Shown one piece after another: positions 1-7,522 of a DNA stretch of 64,000 nt (position 1 is the first letter of the stretch; each line of letters begins with the position of its first letter). The translations under genes were made by a program, and so were the position numbers. Source of the DNA: Bacteroidetes bacterium ADurb.Bin145 (GTDB lineage: Bacteria > Bacteroidota > Bacteroidia > Bacteroidales > VadinHA17); contig MWDJ01000001.1 of NCBI GenBank assembly GCA_002070505.1, forward strand, positions 154,918 to 218,917. Reading direction: 5' to 3'. The notes beneath the pieces were generated by a model. It saw nothing but the letters and a program-made list of their open reading frames with translations. It did no database searches and was not told the DNA's origin.

Positions 1-237
1 GATATCATTATCAACACTACTCCGCTGGGTATGTATCCCAGTACCGGTTCAAAACCTGATATCAGATACGATCTCCTGAATGAAAAGCATATACTTTTTG
101 ATCTTGTTTATAATCCGGAGATGACTGAATTCCTGAAAATGGGAGAGGAGAGGGGATGCAGGGTGATCACAGGTTTGAAAATGCTCTATTCTCAGGCAGA
201 AAGGTCATGGGAGATCTGGAATTCTCCGCTATTCTGA
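1..237 (+). CDS. aroE: Shikimate dehydrogenase, C-terminal fragment
   Basis: This is the last 78 codons of a gene that begins before the window; the frame is open from base 1. It contains the shikimate dehydrogenase motif NTTPLGM near the start and the C-terminal sequence around MLYSQAERSWEIW, typical of the NADP-binding domain end. The enzyme reduces 3-dehydroshikimate to shikimate in the cytoplasmic pathway to aromatic amino acids. Its stop lies 9 bases inside the 3' end of the convergent truA gene, so the two genes overlap tail to tail. The N-terminal catalytic domain is not visible, so activity cannot be judged. Confidence 0.85.
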   Translation, partial: DIIINTTPLGMYPSTGSKPDIRYDLLNEKHILFDLVYNPEMTEFLKMGEERGCRVITGLKMLYSQAERSWEIWNSPLF

Positions 238-1017
238 TAAATCCGGACTCGATTTTATAAATACCTCATCAGGATATTCTATATCCGTAAGGAATAATCC
301 TTTAGCTGGAGCAGATTGTCCTGCCCGGCAACGGTCCCTTGCAAGTATTATCTCCTCAAATTCCATAAGATCAATCCTGCCCGTACCCACTTCAATCATT
401 GTTCCTACAATTGCCCTCACCATGTTTCTCAGGAATCTGTCGGCTTTTATTGTAAAGACAAGTTTATCCCTGGATTCCTCCCAGCGTGCGAGGTATATTC
501 TGCACAGATTGTTCTTTACGTCAGTGTGAAGTCTGCTGAAACTAGTAAAATCACTGTGTTTCATTAATATAAGACAGGCTTCATTCATCCTGTTTACATT
601 TATATCACTATGAAAATACCAGGCTGAATCATCAGTAAAAGGATCTTTTATCCTTGAAATATAATATTCATATGTCCTTGATATCGCACTGAACCTGGCA
701 TGCGCACCAGGTAAGACTTTTATCAGCCGCGAGACAGAGATATCCTTTGGCAGTAAACCATTCAGCCTGTATAATATCTTGTTATCTGCATCAAGTTCAA
801 TAAAAGAGCAGTCAAAATGAGCACAGAACATCCTTGCATGAACACCGGCATCTGTTCTTCCGGCTCCGGTTGTATTAATTCTTTCATTCAGAATGATGCT
901 TAGCGCATCATCAAGGACTTTCTGTATAGTGGCAGATCCTGGCTGAACCTGCCATCCATGATATAAAGTACCCTTAAAAGAGATGAATAAAAAATATCTT
1001 GCCTTCAGATTGCTCAT
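229..1017 (-). CDS. truA: tRNA pseudouridine(38-40) synthase TruA
   Basis: This 262-residue protein has the usual TruA length. The catalytic motif GAGRTDAGVHA is present with the catalytic aspartate at about residue 56, and the N-terminal YHGWQVQP segment and the later FLRNMVRAIVGTMIEVG segment are both family signatures. TruA isomerises uridines 38-40 in the anticodon arm of many tRNAs. It is convergent with the aroE fragment and overlaps its end by 9 bases. The roughly 190 bases upstream, between truA and the divergent symporter, hold no other gene. Confidence 0.96.
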   Translation of the reverse strand: MSNLKARYFLFISFKGTLYHGWQVQPGSATIQKVLDDALSIILNERINTTGAGRTDAGVHARMFCAHFDCSFIELDADNKILYRLNGLLPKDISVSRLIKVLPGAHARFSAISRTYEYYISRIKDPFTDDSAWYFHSDINVNRMNEACLILMKHSDFTSFSRLHTDVKNNLCRIYLARWEESRDKLVFTIKADRFLRNMVRAIVGTMIEVGTGRIDLMEFEEIILARDRCRAGQSAPAKGLFLTDIEYPDEVFIKSSPDLSE

Positions 1018-1211
1018 CCTGCAAATATAGTATTAGCATGCGATTTAAAAATATCCCCTGGGCATAAGATGCCCTTTGGTGGATCCTATAAAATAATCCT
1101 GCCGTTCTGGAGAAATTCCGATCTTTAAATGTATTTTTACCATTACCTAAACAGATTGTGACATTGATCGTACTGTAGCTGAAAATATCTTCAACAATAA
1201 ACCTTTAAACT

Positions 1212-2936
1212 ATGAAAGTTGATTTAAGCTGGATAGATTATTGTATAATGATAATCTATTTCATTTTCGTGCTGGGTATTGGCTGGTTTCTCAGGAAGTA
1301 TATGAAAAATGCCAATGCTTTTCTGGAAGCAGGGAGGTCTATCCCGGCATGGGTGGCCGGACTTGCTTTCATTTCAACTAACCTTGGCGCCCTTGAAGTG
1401 ATGGGTATGTGTGGCTCTGGAATGAAATACGGGATGTTACAGACCCATTTCTATTGGATAGGGGCAATACCGGCTATGATATTCCTGGCACTGTTTATGA
1501 TGCCTTTTTATTACGGGTCAAAGGCCAGGTCAGTGCCTGAATTTCTCAAGCTGAGGTTTGACGAGAAAACGAGGGCATTGAACGCCATCCTGTTTGCCGT
1601 GATGACAATCCTTGCATCAGGAATATCAATGTATGCCCTTGCTATTCTTATGGAGAAGGTTTTGGGCTGGGATTATAATTTAAGTCTTTGGATATCAGCA
1701 CTTATAGTACTGGGATATACCTATCTTGGCGGTCTCTCATCAGCAATCTACAATGAGGTACTCCAGTTTTTTATTATAGTAATAGGTCTGCTTCCCCTGG
1801 TATTTCTGAGCCTGACTGACGTTGGGGGATGGGGAGGTTTGAAAGACGGACTCGCTCCAATTGCGCAAGCTGGTGGTTACGCTCCGGATACCTGGACAAC
1901 TACCTGGAAGTACACCGCCAATATCACTCAAAATCCAATGGGTGTTGAATGGTTCGGTATCCTGTTTGGACTTGGATTTGTTCTTTCGTTCGGATACTGG
2001 TGTACAAATTTCCTGATAGTGCAGAGGGCTTTTGCCGCAGAATCGAAGATAGCTGCAAGAAGAGTTCCGCTTATCGGGGCACTGCCTAAGATGTTCATCC
2101 CATTTCTAATTATAGTACCGGGAATAATAGCTCTGGTTCTTTTCAAAGATCCTTCAAAGAATTTTGTCCTTCCTCTGGACACATCGGGGAAGCCGATTTA
2201 TGACTATACAATAATTATGCTGTTAAAGCAATACCTCCCGGCGGGTGTCCTCGGGCTTGGTATTACAGCCCTGCTTGCCTCATTCATGTCAGGAATGGCC
2301 GGAAACGTTTCTGCATTCAACACAGTATGGACCTATGATATTTATCAGAGCTATATCCGTAAGAGAACGAATAATCCTGAGGCAGATGACAGGCACTATC
2401 TTAATGTAGGAAGAGTTGCAACAGTAGCAGGTGTATTGCTGAGCATAGCTTCAGCATATATCGCAAGCAAATTCGGTAATATCATGGATTTCCTGCAGAC
2501 TATTTTCAGCATGATCAATGCACCTTTGTTTGCCGTTATCTTTCTTGGGATGTTCTGGAAGCGCACCACCGGGCACGCTGCTTTTACCGGCCTTCTGATC
2601 GGATTCCTTGTTGCACTGATGCATCACGGACTCACAGCTCCTGTCGGAGCGACTACTTTATTCAAAGGAGGATGGCTCGGACACATTCATACTTACCCTG
2701 TTGAAATGGCTCAGAATTTCTGGACTGCGATTATTGCATTTTCCGTGAGCACTGTCCTTACAGTAGGATTATCACTTATTACACAACAGAAAAAAACCGT
2801 TGCAGAACTTACAGGGTTGGTGTATTCCCTTACTCCTCATGAGGTCGATAAAGATATGCCATGGCACAAAAAGCCGGCAGGCCTCGCAATCATTGTTGGT
2901 GTAATCTGTATTGTTTTAAGCATTATATTCTGGTAG
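1212..2936 (+). CDS. Sodium:solute symporter (SSS/SLC5 family)
   Basis: A 574-residue polytopic membrane protein with about 13-14 hydrophobic segments along its whole length. The segments around LAFISTNLGALEVMG (residues 50-65) and YTYLGGLSSAIYNEVLQ (about 170-185) match the SLC5 family, which couples sodium influx to uptake of sugars, carboxylates or similar solutes across the inner membrane. The substrate cannot be read from the sequence. It is followed after 12 bases by a small two-helix membrane protein and then by a threonine aldolase on the same strand, suggesting one transcript. The second gene could be an accessory subunit. Confidence 0.9.
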   Translation: MKVDLSWIDYCIMIIYFIFVLGIGWFLRKYMKNANAFLEAGRSIPAWVAGLAFISTNLGALEVMGMCGSGMKYGMLQTHFYWIGAIPAMIFLALFMMPFYYGSKARSVPEFLKLRFDEKTRALNAILFAVMTILASGISMYALAILMEKVLGWDYNLSLWISALIVLGYTYLGGLSSAIYNEVLQFFIIVIGLLPLVFLSLTDVGGWGGLKDGLAPIAQAGGYAPDTWTTTWKYTANITQNPMGVEWFGILFGLGFVLSFGYWCTNFLIVQRAFAAESKIAARRVPLIGALPKMFIPFLIIVPGIIALVLFKDPSKNFVLPLDTSGKPIYDYTIIMLLKQYLPAGVLGLGITALLASFMSGMAGNVSAFNTVWTYDIYQSYIRKRTNNPEADDRHYLNVGRVATVAGVLLSIASAYIASKFGNIMDFLQTIFSMINAPLFAVIFLGMFWKRTTGHAAFTGLLIGFLVALMHHGLTAPVGATTLFKGGWLGHIHTYPVEMAQNFWTAIIAFSVSTVLTVGLSLITQQKKTVAELTGLVYSLTPHEVDKDMPWHKKPAGLAIIVGVICIVLSIIFW

Positions 2937-2948
2937 GAGGAAAGTAAA

Positions 2949-3146
2949 ATGGTAGATATAAGAATTCCAATAGGACTTATGTTTTCAATACTGGGAGTGT
3001 TGATAACAATTTTTGGTGTTTTCACAGCTTCTGATAGTGAAATGTATCAGAAATCCCTCGGAGTCAATGTGAATATTATCATGGGCATTATTATGCTCAT
3101 ATTCGGATTGTCAATGCTGTTCTTTGCCAGAAGGAAAAAGAAATAG
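2949..3146 (+). CDS. Small two-helix membrane protein downstream of symporter
   Basis: A 65-residue protein with two predicted membrane segments (about residues 5-27 and 40-60) and a basic C-terminal tail, RRKKK, which would face the cytoplasm. A purine-rich GGAGGAAAG lies just before its start, and it sits 12 bases after the symporter stop. It resembles small membrane proteins often encoded next to SSS transporters, but I assign no function. It ends 7 bases before the preferred start of the next gene, consistent with translational coupling. Confidence 0.7.
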   Translation: MVDIRIPIGLMFSILGVLITIFGVFTASDSEMYQKSLGVNVNIIMGIIMLIFGLSMLFFARRKKK

Positions 3147-3153
3147 AAGGGAA

Positions 3154-4191
3154 ATGATAAGCAAAAGAGGGTTTGCAAGCGATAATAATGCCGGGGTCCA
3201 TCCTGAAATTCTCAGGGAACTTGCCCGGGTTAATTCCGGTCACGTTATAGGATACGGTTCAGATATATATACTGAAGAAGCAAAAAGACTTTTTAAGGAA
3301 AAGCTGGGTACTGATACCGAGACTTATTTTGTATTTACAGGAACAGCTGCAAATGTTCTAGGAATATCAGGGGTTACGCGTTCATGGAATTCGATAATCA
3401 CAGCAGCTACGGCGCATCTCCAGCAGGACGAATGCGGAGCTCCTGAGAAATTTACCGGTTGCAAGGTTCTTACGGTGGATACACCTGACGGGAAGATTGA
3501 TCCGGAGATGGTTGAAAAATACATGTATGGATTTGATTTTGAACATCATTCTCAGCCAGGTGTCATATCAGTTTCGCAATCTACAGAGATGGGTACAGTC
3601 TATTCGGTACAGGAGATTATCCGGCTTGCCGATTATGCTCATTCAAAAGGATTGCTTCTTCATATGGATGGAGCCAGGCTGGCAAATTCGGCTGTATCGC
3701 TTGATCTTCCCTTCAAGGCTTTTACGACCGATGCTGGGGTTGATCTTCTTTCATTCGGAGGTACAAAGAATGGGATGATGGGAGCGGAGGCTGTCTGTTT
3801 TCTGAGGAAAGGATTATCTCCTGATTTTAAATATATAAGGAAACAGGGTATGCATCTGGCTTCAAAAATGAGATTTATTGCGGCTCAATATATTGCTTAT
3901 TTCCGGGATGACCTGTGGAAACGATGTGCTTCCCATGCCAATGAAATGGCAAGGATCCTTGCCGGTAGGTTAAACGAGATTAAGCAGATCAGCATAACCC
4001 AGAAAGTACAGTCAAACGGGATTTTTGTGATCATGCCGGCCCACGTTGCAGAAAAGGTAATGAAACAATATTTTTTTTATTCCTGGAATGAAAAACGTTC
4101 GGAATACAGGCTGATGACAAGCTGGGACACAACTGAAGAGGATATAAATGATTTTATCCTCGCTCTAAAAAATGCTATCGGCCGTAATTAA
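3154..4191 (+). CDS. Low-specificity threonine aldolase / beta-eliminating lyase
   Basis: This 345-residue PLP enzyme begins MISKRGFASDNNAGVHPEIL, and the FASDNNAGVHP segment is the N-terminal signature of the threonine aldolase family. LLHMDGARLANSA contains the conserved PLP-contacting aspartate and arginine, and LLSFGGTKNGMMGAEAV contains the PLP lysine (SFGGTKNG). The enzyme cleaves L-threonine or allo-threonine to glycine and acetaldehyde in the cytoplasm. An upstream TTG at 3124 would extend the frame by 10 residues over the previous gene, but ATG 3154 has GAAGGGA just before it and matches family N-termini. It is the last gene of the symporter group. Confidence 0.93.
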   Translation: MISKRGFASDNNAGVHPEILRELARVNSGHVIGYGSDIYTEEAKRLFKEKLGTDTETYFVFTGTAANVLGISGVTRSWNSIITAATAHLQQDECGAPEKFTGCKVLTVDTPDGKIDPEMVEKYMYGFDFEHHSQPGVISVSQSTEMGTVYSVQEIIRLADYAHSKGLLLHMDGARLANSAVSLDLPFKAFTTDAGVDLLSFGGTKNGMMGAEAVCFLRKGLSPDFKYIRKQGMHLASKMRFIAAQYIAYFRDDLWKRCASHANEMARILAGRLNEIKQISITQKVQSNGIFVIMPAHVAEKVMKQYFFYSWNEKRSEYRLMTSWDTTEEDINDFILALKNAIGRN

Positions 4192-4232
4192 AAGAAGCTC
4201 TATCATATATCCCCATTGGGAGATAGGGGTAT

Positions 4233-4265
4233 AAAAAAGGAGGGTATCGGTTTACGATACCCTCC
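4233..4265 (-). terminator. Intrinsic terminator of the tonB operon
   Basis: An 11-bp perfect stem (4239-4249 with 4255-4265) encloses a 5-base loop. On the minus strand it is followed by a run of six T (4233-4238). It lies 22 bases past the tonB stop and also faces the end of the convergent threonine aldolase gene. Confidence 0.9.
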
Positions 4266-4286
4266 TTATATTAAAACAAATCAGTT

Positions 4287-5075
4287 CTATTTGAGTGTAA
4301 AAGTAATAGGTACCATGTACCAGACAGGTACTGGTTTACCTCCCTGTTTTCCGGGTTTAAATGCCGGGAGTGTAGTTACGACCCTGACAGCTTCAGCATC
4401 AAGATCGGGATCGACTCCCTTAAGTACGCTAACCTGGCTTACAGTACCTTTCGAAGTAACACAGAATCTTACGATTACTCGACCCTGGATGTTATTTTCC
4501 TTGGCAGCTTCAGGATACTGTGTGTGTGCAGATATGTATGCAAGCAGTTCTGCATCACCGCCCGGGAACATAGGCATTTCTTCAACCACAACGAATGGTT
4601 CCGGTTCCGGTTCCTCTTCTGCTACTTCCTCTTTTACTTCTTCAATAATTTGAATTGCAGTAACATCAGCGTCAACAACTGTTTCGATAGCCTGATCTGC
4701 TGTCATAAGCTGAACAACTTCTTCCGGTTTAAGAGTATCAACAACAACCGGAGGAGCATATCTTGCCTGGGTTACGGCTTCAGTTGGAGGAGGAGGTGGT
4801 GGTGGAGGTGGAGCAACCTGTTCAGTTGGCTGATCAAGATTTTCCAATTGAATCTCAACCTGGGTTTCTTTCCTCATGGTTCTTGATCTTTCTGCTGCTT
4901 TCGCATTAATAAAAGGACCTATTACAGCAGAACATAGGATTACAAGGCCAATAAATAGAGCAATAAGCATATTACGGCTGTATCTTTTCCTCAGCTTATA
5001 GGCTCCGTATTCCTTATTTCTCAGCTCGAACACAATGTCATCGAAGGCAGGTGCTCTTAATTTTTCTTTTGCCAT
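4287..5075 (-). CDS. Energy transducer TonB
   Basis: A 262-residue protein with a cytoplasmic N-terminus, one membrane helix at about residues 34-54, a periplasmic proline-rich stretch of nine consecutive prolines at about 88-96, acidic Glu/Pro repeats at about 150-160, and a TonB C-terminal domain (about 170-262) with YPEAAKENNIQGRV. The start MAKEKLRAPAFDDIVFELRNKEYGAYKLRK is typical of Bacteroidota TonB proteins. It transmits energy from ExbB/ExbD to outer-membrane TonB-dependent transporters. It is the last gene of the exbB-exbD-exbD-tonB run and ends at a strong terminator. Confidence 0.93.
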   Translation of the reverse strand: MAKEKLRAPAFDDIVFELRNKEYGAYKLRKRYSRNMLIALFIGLVILCSAVIGPFINAKAAERSRTMRKETQVEIQLENLDQPTEQVAPPPPPPPPPTEAVTQARYAPPVVVDTLKPEEVVQLMTADQAIETVVDADVTAIQIIEEVKEEVAEEEPEPEPFVVVEEMPMFPGGDAELLAYISAHTQYPEAAKENNIQGRVIVRFCVTSKGTVSQVSVLKGVDPDLDAEAVRVVTTLPAFKPGKQGGKPVPVWYMVPITFTLK

Positions 5076-5093
5076 TTTCTTGAGGTTTACAGT

Positions 5094-5759
5094 TTAATTG
5101 GTCGAGGCTGTTGATGGTGTTATACCAGCAGCTTTCTCTACCATTGTATTTTCGTAAAATGCAATATCCATGATTGTATACCTGGCAATGCCACATATGT
5201 TCATTTCATCAAGGATATCAACGAAGTTGCCATAATTAGCCTTTTTATATGCTTTAATAAGAACGATAGGACCAGTGTCGTCATCAGTTTTCAATTTACT
5301 GATGGCACTTTGTACTGAGTCCCGTGGTATCTTTATCTTTCCCTCAAGGACCTGCTGTTCAAAGTCATTGATTTTTCTGAAAAGAGCCCTGTTTCTTTCG
5401 AGAAGCAAAGCACGGATACCTTCGGCGCTATAATCTGTTTCTCTTACCGGAGGCAGATTATTATATTCATCTGGGCTTACTCCACCTGTATACCAGTATA
5501 TTTTATTTTCCGGTCCGAGGAGTATGTTCAGAGTACGACTTGCTATGATCTTAGGCGGTTCAGCATTCGGATCTTTGAGCTTTGGGGGAAGGATCATTTC
5601 CATAACTTTCGATTTACTCAAAGAAGTCGTAAGCATAAAGAATGTTATAAGTAACATCATAAGGTCCACCATAGGAGTCATGTCCATATGTGGAAGGAGT
5701 TTCTTGGCCCTTTTCTTTCCTCCTTTTCCACCTTTTTCCGCTTGAATTATTTCAGCCAT
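5094..5759 (-). CDS. Biopolymer transport protein ExbD (second copy)
   Basis: A 221-residue protein with the ExbD signature HMDMTPMVDLMMLLITFFMLTT at about residues 24-45: a single membrane helix that begins after the conserved aspartate needed for proton use. The N-terminus is lysine/glycine rich, and the rest is periplasmic. It starts 1 base after the stop of the first exbD and ends 18 bases before tonB, so it lies in a tight operon. The paired, unequal ExbD proteins are common in Bacteroidota. This one is distinguished by its basic N-terminal extension. Confidence 0.93.
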   Translation of the reverse strand: MAEIIQAEKGGKGGKKRAKKLLPHMDMTPMVDLMMLLITFFMLTTSLSKSKVMEMILPPKLKDPNAEPPKIIASRTLNILLGPENKIYWYTGGVSPDEYNNLPPVRETDYSAEGIRALLLERNRALFRKINDFEQQVLEGKIKIPRDSVQSAISKLKTDDDTGPIVLIKAYKKANYGNFVDILDEMNICGIARYTIMDIAFYENTMVEKAAGITPSTASTN

Positions 5760-5760
5760 T

Positions 5761-6396
5761 TCACTTTTGTATTTCGTCTAGGTTAATTTTAACTGCTTCA
5801 AGGCTGGTAACAAGATTGAACCTGTTCACATTCTTCTCCTGAAGGATATTAAGGACTTTCTGCACTGCAGGGATTTCGGTTTCAGAGTCACCTTTTATAG
5901 TGGCTCTGACATTCGGATTGACCTGGCGTGCGTATAGTATCCACATTGACAGCTGGTTATCGGCTGAATCAATTGGAATACCAGTTTCCATGTTTTTCCT
6001 TTCAGCAGAATTGGCGTTTAAAAAATCTTTCATATTCTGAATAGGAAGTCCTATTGGTGAAGGATATTTTTCAAATAACGTCAGCTCTTTATCTGTGAAT
6101 TCAATGTTATAGGCTTTTCCCATCTCCTCAAGGATCTTTCTCCTGAACTTCAGTGTTGTATCAGGTCCGTTATCGACATTGAAATAAACCTTGCTATCAT
6201 TTGAAATAAGAAATGTCATTGAATTAACATCAGGAATAGGTGTTTCTGATATTGAGAAGGGCATATCAACATTGGCCGGTTCAGGTGATCTCATCTGTGA
6301 AGTCAGCAGAAGGAAAATTAAGATCACCGCGAAGGTGTCAACCATCGGGGTCATGTCGATTCGGGGAGACTTTGTCGGTAATTTAATCTTTGGCAT
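5761..6396 (-). CDS. Biopolymer transport protein ExbD (first copy)
   Basis: A 211-residue ExbD with the membrane-entry motif RIDMTPMVDTFAVILIFLLL at about residues 13-32. The periplasmic part carries the late ExbD beta/alpha element near TIKGDSETEIPAVQKVLNIL. Together with ExbB and the second ExbD it should form the proton-driven motor that powers TonB. It lies 43 bases downstream of exbB and 1 base upstream of the next exbD. Confidence 0.93.
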   Translation of the reverse strand: MPKIKLPTKSPRIDMTPMVDTFAVILIFLLLTSQMRSPEPANVDMPFSISETPIPDVNSMTFLISNDSKVYFNVDNGPDTTLKFRRKILEEMGKAYNIEFTDKELTLFEKYPSPIGLPIQNMKDFLNANSAERKNMETGIPIDSADNQLSMWILYARQVNPNVRATIKGDSETEIPAVQKVLNILQEKNVNRFNLVTSLEAVKINLDEIQK

Positions 6397-6439
6397 TACA
6401 GTCTGATTTAGTTATTGTGTCCAAAAGATAAATTCTTAA

Positions 6440-7258
6440 CTAAGCATTTTTCAGGGATGCAGCAAAATTCTGTGTCAGACTAAATCCTGCTTCATCAATT
6501 TTGTAGGTATATCCGTCAATGTTTGAAGAGAAGAAGTTAAAAGCTATGATTGACAGGGTTGATCCTGTAATACCGAAAGCTGTATTAACGAGTGCTTCAG
6601 AGATACCTTGTGACAGTGCAAGTGCGTCAGGTGCTCCTGATTGAGCAAGAGCTGCGAATGCACGGATCATACCAAGAACTGTTCCGATAAGACCGATAAG
6701 CACTGATATTGATGCAAGGGTTGAGAAAATGACCATGTTCTTTGAAAGCATCGGAAGCTCAAGTGCAGTAGCTTCTTCAAATGATTTCTGAATTGAAAGT
6801 ATCTTCTGGTCTTTTTCAAGTTCTTTGTCTTTCTGAAGATCACGGTAACGTGCCAGACCAGCCTTCATAACATTAGCAAGTGAGCCTTTTTGCTTGTCAC
6901 AGGCTTCCAGAGCTTCTTCAATTTTATCTTCTGCAAGAAGATTCTGAAGTTTCCTGACGAATACGTTCAGTCTGCCCTTACCTTTTGCTCTTGAGAGCGT
7001 GATAAGCCTTTCAATAACGAAAATGATCAGTGAGAGCACACAGGTCATTAGAATAGGAACAATGAAACCACCTTTGTAGATAATACCAAGATAATTTCCT
7101 TCCAGGGCATGTCCAGCCGGATTACCAGCTTCAAAATTAACCGGATTACCCATAACATTGTCGAACAATAGTTTGGATACCACAAAAGCTATTAAAATAG
7201 CGCTTACTGCGAAAATATTCTGCAGTGATTCTCTGAATGAACTTCCTTGTTTACTCAT
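6440..7258 (-). CDS. ExbB/TolQ/MotA-family proton channel
   Basis: A 272-residue inner-membrane protein with membrane segments at about residues 15-32, 60-85, 170-200 and 215-245. The region LASISVLIGLIGTVLGMIRAF is the MotA/TolQ/ExbB channel signature. The long cytoplasmic loop between the second and third helices is charged, as expected. It heads the exbB-exbD-exbD-tonB operon. A match to the Bacteroidota -7 element lies about 40 bases before the start codon. Confidence 0.93.
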   Translation of the reverse strand: MSKQGSSFRESLQNIFAVSAILIAFVVSKLLFDNVMGNPVNFEAGNPAGHALEGNYLGIIYKGGFIVPILMTCVLSLIIFVIERLITLSRAKGKGRLNVFVRKLQNLLAEDKIEEALEACDKQKGSLANVMKAGLARYRDLQKDKELEKDQKILSIQKSFEEATALELPMLSKNMVIFSTLASISVLIGLIGTVLGMIRAFAALAQSGAPDALALSQGISEALVNTAFGITGSTLSIIAFNFFSSNIDGYTYKIDEAGFSLTQNFAASLKNA

Positions 7259-7297
7259 TTTTATCGATTTTGTTTAGGTTTAAGATTTAACAATTCG

Positions 7298-7305
7298 CAA
7301 ATATA
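7298..7305 (-). promoter_or_regulatory. Candidate -7 element for exbB
   Basis: The minus strand reads TATATTTG here, an exact match to the Bacteroidota TAnnTTTG core, 40 bases before the exbB ATG. No TTTG is found at the best spacing upstream (the nearest useful one is about 25 bases away), so the promoter call is tentative. The surrounding 260-base gap (7259-7522) is AT rich and contains no gene. Confidence 0.4.
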
Positions 7306-7522
7306 TATCATCAAATGTTTTTTTCCAACACAAAGGAAAATATTATTATTTTTATTAAAGATCAAAAAGGTATTCTCTATCAGATTAATGACACTTATCC
7401 TGTATGAAAACCCTATCCATTTTTTATTATTTTTTAACATAAATTTTACAGGCTGCAATTTAAAACTTTATGCAGCCTGTAAAAATTTATTCAATGTATA
7501 TTTTATGACCTTAAGTTGACCT

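Noticed and set aside
4216-4653. A 145-codon plus-strand frame opposite tonB
   Set aside because: It is a serine/threonine-rich shadow of tonB and contains the operon terminator at its start.
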